From Caulobacter sp. UNC279MFTsu5.1 (GTDB lineage Bacteria > Pseudomonadota > Alphaproteobacteria > Caulobacterales > Caulobacteraceae), in the NCBI RefSeq assembly GCF_900114015.1, contig NZ_FORN01000014.1:47000-110999 (forward strand): DNA of 64,000 bases. Reading direction: 5' to 3'. Shown here one piece after another: positions 26,203 through 36,987 of this stretch. The position numbers and the translations under genes are program-made. Position 1 is the stretch's first letter. Each line of letters begins with the position of its first letter. A model generated the notes under the pieces. The model was not told the origin of the DNA, ran no database searches, and saw only the letters and a program-made list of their open reading frames with translations.

Positions 26203-26463
26203 CTAACGGCCGCCGCCCGTGATTTCCTTGATCAGCGCCTGGACCGGAGCTTTGCCGCCGGCGTTCCACACGGCCTTCAGGTGGGCCAGGGTCTGCTCGG
26301 CGGCGCCTTCGAACTTCCAGTCGCAGTCGACGATCTTGCAGTTGCTGAACACCGGGGCCTCGCCGCCGGCGAAGATCAGGCGGCAGTCGCGGAATTCGCA
26401 GTCGGAAAAGTGCTCGCCGTCCAGCGACACGGTTTCGTGGTTGTAGGCGGTCGAGCTTGGCAT
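26203..26463 (-). CDS. Small pentapeptide-like hypothetical protein
   Basis: An 86-residue protein beginning MPSSTAYNHETVSLDGEHF. It has a short Cys-rich pseudo-repeat (FSDCEFRDCRLIF, then FSNCKIVDCDW) like one or two coils of a pentapeptide-repeat helix, and a C-terminal helix. A longer in-frame start at 26511 overlaps the upstream gene; the ATG at 26463 leaves 10 bp. No family recognised with certainty. It probably shares a transcript with the upstream 49-residue gene. Confidence 0.6.
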   Translation of the reverse strand: MPSSTAYNHETVSLDGEHFSDCEFRDCRLIFAGGEAPVFSNCKIVDCDWKFEGAAEQTLAHLKAVWNAGGKAPVQALIKEITGGGR

Positions 26464-26473
26464 GCGCCGTCTT

Positions 26474-26623
26474 TCACTGATCGTCGGTCGGGGGCTTGGG
26501 CGGCGCCGCATCGGCGGCCGCCTGCTTGGCGGCGGCCTTGTCGGCCGCCTTCTGGGCCAGCTTCTGGGCCTTCAGGCGCTCGCGTTCCTGGCGTTCGAAA
26601 TTGTAGTTCGGGGTGCGCGCCAT
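26474..26623 (-). CDS. Small charged hypothetical protein
   Basis: A 49-residue protein, MARTPNYNFERQERERLKAQ followed by a Lys/Ala helix and a Pro/Asp tail. The start follows GGAG at 7 bases. Similar short proteins beginning (M)ARTPNYNFER are common in alphaproteobacteria, but their function is unknown. It lies 10 bp ahead of the pentapeptide-like gene. Confidence 0.65.
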   Translation of the reverse strand: MARTPNYNFERQERERLKAQKLAQKAADKAAAKQAAADAAPPKPPTDDQ

Positions 26624-26739
26624 GACGATCTCCTGGCCGCGGGACGCGGCGACAAGGAGCCCTAGCGCGGTTTGGGGCCGACTTACAGCCGTCATCTTCG
26701 TCGATGGAGCGAGAATGACGGCTGCAGCCGAAGCGGCGC

Positions 26740-27945
<1,206 letters not shown>

Positions 27946-28204
27946 TCAGGACTCCCCTGGGAGGACGTGGACTCGAAGGCCCGGTTTCAGGATTGCGGCG
28001 GTGTTTACGCCCGGGCTTGCCGCGGCGCAACGCACCAAAGGCCGCATCGCGCGGGGTTCTTGCGCGGATCCGAGACGCGCGATACCGCTATCACCGTTCG
28101 AAGACGAGAGGCCGCGCCGCATGACGGGCGGCCCCGGGGAGGAACGACCACATCGGCCGCCGACGGCGGTCGATCGACGCAACGACGTCTTGAAGGGGGA
28201 AACC

Positions 28205-28795
28205 ATGACCAAGATCGCCATCCTGGCCGCCGTGGCCGCGCTCGGCCTGTCCGCCGCCGCGCCGATCACGGCCAAGGCCGCCGAGCCGGCCGCCGAAGGC
28301 ATCATGAAATACGCGATCAACAAGCCGTCCACGGCCTGGAGCGTCTACGGCGCGGGCCAGACCAGCGCGCCGGTCAAGGACAAGGCGGTGACCGGCGGCG
28401 CCGGCGTCCGGGTCCAGGTCAATACGCCGACGCCGAACACGCCCTGGGACAGCGGCGCCGGCCAGCCGGTGGGGGGCAAGATCACCAAGGGCGACATCAT
28501 CACCATCGCCTTCTGGGCCAAGGCCGAGCCGGTAGACGGCGGGCCGGCCACGGCGAACATCAGCTCGGTGCGCGTCCAGCAGACGGCCGCGCCGTGGGGC
28601 GGCATCGTCGAGGGCAAGGTGGCGGTCACCGGCGAATGGCAGATCTATACGGTCAGCGGCCGCGCCAGCATGGACGCCGAGCAGGGCGGGGCCGGCGTGT
28701 CCCTGCACCTGGGCAGCGCCAAGCAGACAGTGGTGCTGGGTCCGCTGTTCGTGCTGGATTTCGGGCCCAAATACGATCCGGCGACGATGAAGTAG
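28205..28795 (+). CDS. Secreted protein, possible carbohydrate-binding fold
   Basis: A 196-residue protein. The ATG follows AAGGGGGAAACC. A signal peptide (core ILAAVAALGLSAAAPITA) is followed by a beta-rich domain with the pattern KGDIITIAFWAKAE... and ...TGEWQIYTVSGRA, which resembles the CBM4/9-like jelly-roll seen next to glycoside hydrolases. No catalytic domain is attached. Ligand unknown. Confidence 0.65.
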   Translation: MTKIAILAAVAALGLSAAAPITAKAAEPAAEGIMKYAINKPSTAWSVYGAGQTSAPVKDKAVTGGAGVRVQVNTPTPNTPWDSGAGQPVGGKITKGDIITIAFWAKAEPVDGGPATANISSVRVQQTAAPWGGIVEGKVAVTGEWQIYTVSGRASMDAEQGGAGVSLHLGSAKQTVVLGPLFVLDFGPKYDPATMK

Positions 28796-28799
28796 TCGT

Positions 28800-29339
28800 T
28801 CAGGCCTTCCCGCGCATGTGCTGCACGAACGCCTCCAGGTGCTTGCCCAGATAGGCCAGGGTCTTCTCGTCGATCACCTGGCCGTTCTCGATCTTGGTGT
28901 GGGCCTGGCCGACCAGCATCTCGCCGAGCGGCCAGTATTCGGCCGAGACCTTGCGCAGCGACTGGCGCAGGGCGTCCTGGGCGCGGACGGTGCCGGTGAC
29001 GCCGGGCGAGGCGCCGACGATGCAGGCGGTCTTGCCGTGCAGGGCCGAGGGGCTGCCGCGCGAGGCCCAGTCGATGGCGTTCTTCAGCACGCCGGTAACC
29101 CCGCCGTTGTATTCGGGGCAGGCCAGCAGCAGGGCGTCGGCGCCGCGGACGGCGTCCTTCCAGGCCTTGACCGGCGCGGGATCGCCCTGGTCCTCGACGT
29201 CCTGGTTGAACAGCGGCAGGTCGTGCAGGCCGAAGATCTCGATCGTCACGTCCTGGGGCGCGCACTCCTGGGCGGCGCGCAGCAGGGCGGTGTTGAACGA
29301 GGCGGCCCGCAGGCTGCCGGAGACGCCGAGAAGTTTCAT
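28800..29339 (-). CDS. NADPH-dependent FMN reductase family protein
   Basis: A 179-residue flavodoxin-fold protein. The phosphate-binding loop is GVSGSLRAASFNTALLRAA; later LLLACPEYNGGVTGVLKNAIDW is the FMN reductase signature, and GASPGVTGT follows. The family reduces FMN or quinones and azo compounds with NAD(P)H. It is convergent with the preceding secreted protein gene (4 bp between stops). Confidence 0.9.
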   Translation of the reverse strand: MKLLGVSGSLRAASFNTALLRAAQECAPQDVTIEIFGLHDLPLFNQDVEDQGDPAPVKAWKDAVRGADALLLACPEYNGGVTGVLKNAIDWASRGSPSALHGKTACIVGASPGVTGTVRAQDALRQSLRKVSAEYWPLGEMLVGQAHTKIENGQVIDEKTLAYLGKHLEAFVQHMRGKA

Positions 29340-29401
29340 GCGAGGGCTCCGCTGCTGGAGCGGCGGACCCTAGTTGGCGCCGGCGTTTGGGGAAAGCCGG
29401 A

Positions 29402-30085
29402 TCAGCCGGTGAGGGCGGTCTTCATCGGCGCCTGGCTCCAACCGCCGGCGACTCCGTCCAGCGAGGCCTCGACATGGGCCCAGAGGCGCTCCAGGTCGCG
29501 GGCGGCGGGGCCGCCCGGCTCCAGCTCGGCCACGCAGCGGCCCTGGGCCATCGCCTTCTGGAAGGCCTCGCGGGAGCGCAGGCCATGCGGCGCCAGCGGC
29601 AGGCCGCAGAACCGCAGGGCCTCCATGATCTCCGGGAAGGCCACCGGGGCGACATCGGAGCGGTTGGTGTGGGCCTGGTTCAGCACCACCATGCCGCCCT
29701 TGCCCAGGCGGCGGACGGCCTCGGCCGTGCGTACGATCGGGGCCAGGTCGAGGAACGAGGGCCGGCCCGCCACCAGGCAGACGTCGGCGATGTTCACCGC
29801 CTGGGCGACATCGGCCTCGGGCAGGGCGGGCGTGTCGATGAACAGGTAGTCGACGCCGTCCCGCATCGCGTTGGACTTGGTCAGGAACAGCTTGCCGGCG
29901 GTGATGTCGGCCAGGGCCGGCCCGGGTTCGCCGCGCGCCCGCAGGGCGTCCGACGCCGATCGCTGCGGGTCGATGTCGGCCAGCAGCACCTTGCGGCCCC
30001 GCAGGAAGGCCATCAGCGCCAGGTTCACGGCCAGGGTCGTCTTGCCCGATCCGCCCTTCCGGGAAAGCACAGTAATTGTCTTCAC
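29402..30085 (-). CDS. ParA/MinD-like ATPase, copy 1
   Basis: A 227-residue protein starting at GTG 30085 ([18 protein letters not shown]). Deviant Walker A is KGGSGKTT; switch I has [12 protein letters not shown]; Walker [12 protein letters not shown]. The family forms ATP-dependent dimers that position DNA, proteins or pili. No parB or cargo gene is adjacent. A paralogue with the same motif order lies 182 bp upstream on the same strand. The residues upstream of the GTG in frame look non-coding, so the shorter start is preferred. Confidence 0.87.
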   Translation of the reverse strand: MKTITVLSRKGGSGKTTLAVNLALMAFLRGRKVLLADIDPQRSASDALRARGEPGPALADITAGKLFLTKSNAMRDGVDYLFIDTPALPEADVAQAVNIADVCLVAGRPSFLDLAPIVRTAEAVRRLGKGGMVVLNQAHTNRSDVAPVAFPEIMEALRFCGLPLAPHGLRSREAFQKAMAQGRCVAELEPGGPAARDLERLWAHVEASLDGVAGGWSQAPMKTALTG

Positions 30086-30267
30086 GACTTGCACTCTTCG
30101 CCCAGACCGAGCGGCTGGTTCCCGCAGCCGCAAAGTTCCCCAAGGTGCGTCACTGTGACAGTCAAGGTATGAACAGAACTTCAACCTGTAGATTTATTTG
30201 ACGCTGGAGCCAAATTTCGCCGCAAACCTTTGCGCTGTCAGGGAAAACCGTGGTCCGCGCGACGGGC

Positions 30268-30933
30268 TCAGCTGGCCCGGGCGTCGCGGCCGTGGCCGTC
30301 CAGGGCCAGCAGGGCGGCGACGTGGCCCCACAGGCGGTCGATCTCCCGGGCGGCCGGGGTCGCGGCGTCCCATTCGCCGACCGACAGTCCCCGGGCGATC
30401 GCCTGCTGGTAGATGGTCCGTGCGCGCAGCCCGATCGGCGCGACCGGCAGGCCGCAGAAGCGCAGCGCCTCGACCGCCTGCCGCACGCTGGCGGGCTCGA
30501 ACCCGCCGCGCTTGGACGGCGCTTGGTTCAGCACGATCAGCCCCGCCTTGCCCAGCCGCCGGACCATTTCGGCCGAACGGGCCACCGAGGCGATGTCCAG
30601 GAAGGTGGGGCGGCAGACCAGGATGCACAGGTCGGCGGAATTGACCGCCACGGCCACGTCGGCGTCCGGCGCGGCGGGGGTGTCGATCAGCATCACATCG
30701 TAGCCGTCGTGTTCGGCGTGAGCGCCGGTCTGGAACAGCTTGCCGGCGTTGATCTCGGCCAGGCAGGGGCCCGATCCGCCGCGCGCCCGCAGGGCGTCGG
30801 AGGCCGAGCGCTGAGGATCGATGTCGGCCAGCAGGGTCTTCCATCCCGCCAGATGGGCGGTGAGGCTCAGATTGATCGCCAGGGTCGTCTTGCCGGCCCC
30901 GCCCTTGCGGGAAATGACAGCCAGGGTCTTCAC
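30268..30933 (-). CDS. ParA/MinD-like ATPase, copy 2
   Basis: A 221-residue protein starting at GTG 30933 behind GGAGAGC. It has [26 protein letters not shown] and MLIDTPAAPDAD, and is roughly half identical to the downstream copy, with matching ends (EALRFCGLP near residue 150 in both). It is a tandem duplicate. The 182 bp between the two copies contain AT-rich sequence and may hold a separate promoter. Cargo unknown. Confidence 0.87.
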   Translation of the reverse strand: MKTLAVISRKGGAGKTTLAINLSLTAHLAGWKTLLADIDPQRSASDALRARGGSGPCLAEINAGKLFQTGAHAEHDGYDVMLIDTPAAPDADVAVAVNSADLCILVCRPTFLDIASVARSAEMVRRLGKAGLIVLNQAPSKRGGFEPASVRQAVEALRFCGLPVAPIGLRARTIYQQAIARGLSVGEWDAATPAAREIDRLWGHVAALLALDGHGRDARAS

Positions 30934-31170
30934 GTCCGACGCTCTCCCAACGCGTTTCCGGTCCGACGGCCGGAAAGCCTGTGGATAACTTAGCCGCCTG
31001 TTACGACGGGTTCGCAACGGAAATGTCGTGTTTGGAGAATCTTAACCTTGGCGCCGCCCCGCGCCACGGGAAGCGTGACAATAAAATGGGCGGTCGCCGG
31101 GCGATTTTCGCCCGGACCGCGCCGGATCGCGCCCCCTTGACCGCGCCCGGGGCATGGGCGAGGCAGGCGG

Positions 31171-31878
31171 ATGCTTCGTCGCCTGATCGACTTCTTCACC
31201 AACATGGACGCCCGGGCCTGGCGAACGGTCGCGGTGTCGTTCGTGCTGTTCGGCGGGGTGGGCGTGGTCTTCCTGTTCGGGGCCCAGCTGCTGGGCCTGA
31301 ACGGCGAAGTCACGGTCGAACAGTGGCTGAGCGCCGCCCACGGGCCCTGGGCCCTGCCGGTCGCGGTCGGCGCCTTCGCGGTCCTGGCCTTCATCGGCGT
31401 GCCGCAGTTCGTGCTGATCGCCGCGGCCGTGGTCGCCTTCGGGCCCTGGACGGGGTTCGCCTACAGCTGGATCGGCACCCTGGTCTCTTCGATGGTCGGG
31501 TTCTGGCTGGGACGGACGTTCGGCGGCCGGCTGCTGCAGGACCTGGCCGGCGACGGCGTGGCCAAGTTCATGAAGCTGATCGGCAAGAACGGCTTCCTGG
31601 CCAGCCTGATCGTCCGGCTGGTGCCTTCCGCGCCGTTCATCGTGGTCAACATGGCCGCCGGCGTCACCCCGATGAAGGTGCTCGACTTCGCGGCCGGCAC
31701 CGCCGTCGGCATCATCCCGAAGATCGCCCTGACCGCCTTCGCCGGCAACTCCATCGTCCAGGCTCTGAAGGGCGGCGGCCAGCGGCACATCGTCATGCTG
31801 GTGGTGGCCGTGGCGGTCTGGATCGCCGCCGGCCTGGTCGCCCGCGCCTGGCTCAAGAAGCGCGAAACGGCGGAGTAG
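31171..31878 (+). CDS. TVP38/TMEM64 (VTT domain) membrane protein
   Basis: A 235-residue protein with about five to six membrane helices. The VTT (SNARE-associated Golgi) pattern is visible: helix LAFIGVPQFVLIAAAVVAFGPWTGFAYSW, then the re-entrant loop region GKNGFLASLIVRLVPSAPF, with the conserved R-x-x-P-x-x-P-F. DedA/TVP38 proteins act in lipid scrambling, including undecaprenyl phosphate recycling for some members. It stands alone between the ParA pair and leuA. Confidence 0.87.
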   Translation: MLRRLIDFFTNMDARAWRTVAVSFVLFGGVGVVFLFGAQLLGLNGEVTVEQWLSAAHGPWALPVAVGAFAVLAFIGVPQFVLIAAAVVAFGPWTGFAYSWIGTLVSSMVGFWLGRTFGGRLLQDLAGDGVAKFMKLIGKNGFLASLIVRLVPSAPFIVVNMAAGVTPMKVLDFAAGTAVGIIPKIALTAFAGNSIVQALKGGGQRHIVMLVVAVAVWIAAGLVARAWLKKRETAE

Positions 31879-32064
31879 GGCAGGGCGGTTCGCGCCGCCT
31901 GAGCGGGCCTGACTGGGTCGTTTGACGCGCCGATCCCCCGCTCCCTCGCACGACTCATCTCAACCGAGGGGTGTCTCTGGTCGAAACTTGCTTGGCGTGC
32001 GGCCAATCGCGCGATTAACGCAAAATGCTTGCTGGCTTTTGGGTCGCTGTGTAGAAAGCAACTC

Positions 32065-32121
32065 ATGAACGTCGCGCGCCAACTGCTTTCGCTTCGGCTT
32101 ACCAACCCCTGGGCGCTCTAG
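32065..32121 (+). CDS. Leucine-rich leader peptide ORF upstream of leuA
   Basis: An 18-codon ORF (MNVARQLLSLRLTNPWAL) with Leu at positions 7, 8, 10, 12 and 18, ending 101 bp before the leuA ATG. GAAAG lies about 8 bases upstream of its ATG. Five Leu in 18 codons directly before the gene for the first leucine-specific enzyme is what a transcription attenuator leader would look like. It is too short for ordinary gene calling. Confidence 0.5.
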   Translation: MNVARQLLSLRLTNPWAL

Positions 32122-32122
32122 G

Positions 32123-32142
32123 GGCCGCGCTTCGTCGTGGCC
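32123..32142 (+). promoter_or_regulatory. Hairpin after the leuA leader ORF
   Basis: A 7-bp stem GGCCGCG/CGTGGCC (one G-T) with loop CTTCGT begins 2 bases after the leader stop. An overlapping alternative stem (CCCCT/AGGGG at 32106-32124) spans the leader stop. The two are mutually exclusive, as expected for an attenuator. No T-run follows, so a classical intrinsic terminator is not evident. Confidence 0.35.
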
Positions 32143-32222
32143 GGGCGTGCAGGGGATGACTGAACCCGCCGCCCCCAAGGTCAGAATTGGCCCCACGCAG
32201 ACACCTTCCGACGAGTAGCTCC

Positions 32223-33800
32223 ATGACCGCCCCCGTATCACCCGCCGCTTCTGAAAAGCGCGACAACGTCGTCATTTTCGACACCACCATGCGCGACGGC
32301 GAGCAGTCGCCCGGCGCATCGATGTCGCACGATGAAAAGCTGGAACTGGCCAAGATTCTCGAGGAGATGGGGGTCGACGTCATCGAGGCCGGCTTCCCGA
32401 TCGCCTCGAACGGCGACTTCGAGGCGGTCCGCGAGATCGCCAAGATCGTCAAGAACTCCACCATCGCCGGCCTGTGCCGCGCCCACCAGGTCGACATCGA
32501 CCGCTGCGCCGAAGCCCTGAAGGGCACGCAGCGCGGCCGCATCCACGTGGTGATCGCCACCAGCGACCTGCACATGAAGCACAAGCTGCAGATGGAGCCG
32601 GACGCCGTCATCGACGTGATCGCCCGCTCGGTCGGCCACGCCCGCAACCTGCGCGACGACGTCGAGTGGTCGGCCGAGGACGCCACTCGCAGCGACCGCC
32701 AGTTCCTGCGCCGCGCCATCGAGACGGCGATCAAGGCCGGGGCCACGACGATCAACCTGCCCGACACGGTGGGCTACACCTATCCGTCCGAGTACGCCGA
32801 CCTGTTCAGCTGGATGACCCAGAACGTCGAGGGCGCCGACAAGGTGATCTTCTCGACCCACTGCCACAACGACCTGGGCCTGGCCGTGGCCAACAGCCTG
32901 GCCGGCGTGCAGGGCGGGGCCCGCCAGATCGAGTGCGCGATCAACGGCCTGGGCGAGCGGGCCGGCAACGCGGCGCTGGAAGAGATCGTCATGGCCCTGA
33001 AGGTGCGCGGCGACAAGCTGCCGTTCCAGACCGGCATCGATACCACCCACATCACCCGCGCCAGCCGCTACGTCTCGGCCATCACCGGCTTCCCGGTGCA
33101 GTACAACAAGGCCATCGTCGGCAAGAACGCCTTCGCGCACGAGAGCGGCATCCACCAGGACGGGATGCTGAAGAACCGCGAAACCTACGAGATCATGACC
33201 CCGGAATCGGTCGGCCAGGCGCCGTCCAGCCTGGTCATGGGCAAGCACTCGGGCAGCCACGCCTTCCGCGCCAAGCTGAAGGATCTGGGCTACGAGCTGG
33301 GCCAGAACGCCCTGAAGGAGGCCTTCGGCCGCTTCAAGGACCTGGCCGACCGCAAGAAGCATGTCTACGACGACGACATCATCGCCCTGGTCGACGACGC
33401 CCTGGCCCGTGGCTCGGAGCGCATCCGCGTCCAGCGCCTGCGCGTGGTGGCCGGCACTGACGGCCAGTCGGCCGAGCTGACCCTGGAAGTCGACGGCGAG
33501 ATCAAGACCTCGGAGGCCTCGGGCGACGGTCCGGTCGACGCGGTGTTCAACGCCATCCAGCAGATCGTGCCGCACGACGCCGCCCTGCGCCTGTTCCAGG
33601 TGCATGCGGTGACCGAGGGCACCGACGCCCAGGCCCAGGTCTCGGTGCGTCTGGAAGAGGACGGCCGCATCGCCACCGGCCAGGCCGCCGACACCGACAC
33701 CCTGACCGCCTCGGCCAAGGCCTATGTCAACGCCCTGAACAACCTCATGGCGCGCAAGGAAAAGAGCCGGCCGGAAGCGGCGATCGCCAGCGGGTTCTAG
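32223..33800 (+). CDS. leuA: 2-isopropylmalate synthase
   Basis: A 525-residue enzyme that condenses acetyl-CoA with 2-oxoisovalerate, the first step of leucine synthesis. The TIM-barrel catalytic domain has FDTTMRDGEQSPGA (residue about 19) and the metal-binding HCHNDLGLAVANSLAGV. A linker follows, then the C-terminal leucine-sensing domain (about residues 390-510). The start at ATG 32223 is chosen over an upstream TTG. A leucine-rich leader ORF precedes it. Confidence 0.95.
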   Translation: MTAPVSPAASEKRDNVVIFDTTMRDGEQSPGASMSHDEKLELAKILEEMGVDVIEAGFPIASNGDFEAVREIAKIVKNSTIAGLCRAHQVDIDRCAEALKGTQRGRIHVVIATSDLHMKHKLQMEPDAVIDVIARSVGHARNLRDDVEWSAEDATRSDRQFLRRAIETAIKAGATTINLPDTVGYTYPSEYADLFSWMTQNVEGADKVIFSTHCHNDLGLAVANSLAGVQGGARQIECAINGLGERAGNAALEEIVMALKVRGDKLPFQTGIDTTHITRASRYVSAITGFPVQYNKAIVGKNAFAHESGIHQDGMLKNRETYEIMTPESVGQAPSSLVMGKHSGSHAFRAKLKDLGYELGQNALKEAFGRFKDLADRKKHVYDDDIIALVDDALARGSERIRVQRLRVVAGTDGQSAELTLEVDGEIKTSEASGDGPVDAVFNAIQQIVPHDAALRLFQVHAVTEGTDAQAQVSVRLEEDGRIATGQAADTDTLTASAKAYVNALNNLMARKEKSRPEAAIASGF

Positions 33801-33843
33801 GCCGGCGACGGCTTGAACGGGCTTCGCTTCAGCGTCCCAAAAG

Positions 33844-33917
33844 GTTGTCCTCCCGGAAGCCTCGCAGAGGCTGTCCTGGATCCCGGACAAGCGCTGCGCG
33901 CTTTCCGGGATGACAAC
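33844..33917. repeat. Palindromic intergenic repeat, family A (short copy)
   Basis: A 74-bp element with edges GTTGTCCTCCCGGAA and TTCCGGGATGACAAC, and inner CCTCGCAGAGG and GCGCTGCGCGC arms. It is a compact version of 10647-10758. It lies between leuA and the convergent gene at 33940. Confidence 0.82.
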
Positions 33918-33939
33918 GATTTGAGTACGGTGAAACCCC

Positions 33940-34413
33940 CTAAGCCGCCGCCCGTGCGCTGAACGGCCGCGTGGCCAGCAGCTCCGCCGACAGGTGGGCC
34001 TGCGGCTCGACGTCCAGGCCCAGCGCCCGCAGAGCCTCGCACAGCGCCCGGCGCGGCGCCTGGTCCAGGAACGCGCCGGCGTCGACGACCATCGCTCCGC
34101 CCGGGCGGAGCATGGCCACGGTCGAGGCCGCCGCGGCGCGCGCGTCGGCCACCGTCGCGCAGCCGATCACCAGCAGCACGTCGCTCTGTTCGTCGGCGGC
34201 GCGGCAGGTGGCCCGGCGGGCCGCCTCCACCCGGTCGTAGCCGCGTCGCCACAGCACGCTCATCGCCTCGCCGGCGTCGGGTCCGGTCACCGCCACGAAA
34301 CACAACGGCGTGGCCTCGGCCAGGGCGAGCATGCGCCCGAGCGTTTGCTGGATCCCGTCGGTCGGAACGCCGAGCAGGAACCGCGCGGCCTGACGAAAAG
34401 GATGGGACGACAT
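33940..34413 (-). CDS. Hypothetical protein, possible Rossmann-like fold
   Basis: A 157-residue protein from ATG 34413 (MSSHPFRQAARFLLG) with CGAGG upstream. A predicted strand-loop region, SDVLLVIGCATVADARAAA followed by MLRPGGAMVVDAG, resembles the late part of a methyltransferase-like fold, but the glycine-rich SAM-binding loop at the front is missing. I would not call it an enzyme. Neighbours are leuA (convergent) and a DMT transporter (divergent). Confidence 0.55.
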   Translation of the reverse strand: MSSHPFRQAARFLLGVPTDGIQQTLGRMLALAEATPLCFVAVTGPDAGEAMSVLWRRGYDRVEAARRATCRAADEQSDVLLVIGCATVADARAAAASTVAMLRPGGAMVVDAGAFLDQAPRRALCEALRALGLDVEPQAHLSAELLATRPFSARAAA

Positions 34414-34542
34414 GGTCGAAACCTCGTGCTGGTCGGACCCGTCACCGGACGGGCCGACGACCACGGTGTGCGTCCGGGCGGCCTAAGACCTCCATTCGAA
34501 AACGGGCCGCCGGCATAAGGGCGGCATAAGGGATACAAAGGC

Positions 34543-35433
34543 ATGGGCATGATCTGGATCCCCATCACCATCGCCGCCTCGTTCGCCCAGGTGGCCCGCA
34601 ACGCCGCCCAGCGTGCAGTGATGGGCGGAACCGGACCCTGGGGCGCGACCTTGGTGCGGTTCCTGTTCGGCCTGCCGTTCACGGCGGTGTTCGTGGGCGT
34701 CGCCCTGGCCCTGACCCGGGGCGAGCATCCGCAGGCGACCCCGGCCTTCTGGGCGGCGGCCCTGCTGGGCGGAGCGGGCCAGATCGCCGCCACGGCCGCC
34801 CTGCTGGTGGCCATGCGCCGGGCCGGGTTCGCCGTGGCCACGGCTGTGCAGCAGAGCTCGATCCCGCTGGCCGCCCTGCTGGGCCTGTTGGTCTATGGCG
34901 AGCAATTGAGCCTCGTGGGCTGGATTGGCGTGGCCGTGACCAGTGCGGCCTTGCTGGTGGTGACCTGGCCGCGCGCCGGGATCTCGGGCGAGAAGCCGGT
35001 CAGCGGCGCCGTCTACGCCCTGCTGTCGGGCCTGGCGTTCGGCTTCTGCCTGAACGCCTTCCGCCAGGCCGGCCACGCCCTGGAGCCGGCCCATCCGATC
35101 TTCGCCGCGGTGGTCACCCTGATGACCGTCCAGGTCGTCCAGACCCTGGCCCTGACCCTGTTCCTGGCGGTCGGCGACCGCGCCGCCCTGGTCGCGGTGG
35201 CTCGGGCCTGGCGGCCGTCGCTGGGGGCGGGGTTCTGGGGCGCGGCCGCCTCGGCCGGCTGGTTCATCGCCCTGGCCCTGGCCCCGGCGGGGCAGGTGAG
35301 GGCGGTCGGGGTGATCGAGGCGCCCATCGCCGCGATCGCCGGACGCCGCCTGTTCGCCGAGCGGTTGACCGCCGTTCAGATGATCTTCGGCCTGATCGCG
35401 GCGGCCGGGGTGGCCATGGCCGCGCTCGGCTAG
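34543..35433 (+). CDS. EamA/DMT family transporter
   Basis: A 296-residue membrane protein with ten hydrophobic segments in two similar halves. Each half ends in the EamA-type signature: LAALLGLLVYGEQLSLVGWIG and the corresponding APIAAIAGRRLFAERLTAVQ. Members export metabolites or amino acids. Substrate unknown. The start is ATG 34543, with AAAG in front. Confidence 0.88.
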   Translation: MGMIWIPITIAASFAQVARNAAQRAVMGGTGPWGATLVRFLFGLPFTAVFVGVALALTRGEHPQATPAFWAAALLGGAGQIAATAALLVAMRRAGFAVATAVQQSSIPLAALLGLLVYGEQLSLVGWIGVAVTSAALLVVTWPRAGISGEKPVSGAVYALLSGLAFGFCLNAFRQAGHALEPAHPIFAAVVTLMTVQVVQTLALTLFLAVGDRAALVAVARAWRPSLGAGFWGAAASAGWFIALALAPAGQVRAVGVIEAPIAAIAGRRLFAERLTAVQMIFGLIAAAGVAMAALG

Positions 35434-36849
<1,416 letters not shown>

Positions 36850-36850
36850 G

Positions 36851-36893
36851 GCGCGATCGCCGAAGTGGCTGCCGGTTCGGCGATAAATCGCGC
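36851..36893. repeat. Short palindromic repeat, family D-like
   Basis: Arms GCGCGATCGCCGAA and TTCGGCGATAAATCGCGC around GTGGCTGCCGG. The centre (AAGTGG..GCCGGTT) matches that of the repeat at 17224. It starts 2 bp after the mreB stop. Confidence 0.65.
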
Positions 36894-36911
36894 TCCAGGT
36901 TTCAATCCGAC

Positions 36912-36933
36912 GTCTTTTTCTTTTGAAAAAGAC
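36912..36933 (+). terminator. AT-rich hairpin between mreB and mreC
   Basis: Perfect 9-bp stem GTCTTTTTC/GAAAAAGAC around TTTT, in a region otherwise near 65-70% GC. It is symmetrical, has no following T-run, and so is not a classical terminator. It could reduce read-through from mreB into mreC or stabilise an mRNA end. Confidence 0.35.
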
Positions 36934-36987
36934 TGAGGGCGTCTCATCTAAGTCGGACGCCGCGGGGGGCGTCGGGAGAAAGCGTTC

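Noticed and set aside
31041..31170. A gene in the 237-bp gap between the second ParA gene and the TVP38-type gene
   Set aside because: Only short frames without a ribosome site; likely promoter sequence for two divergent genes.
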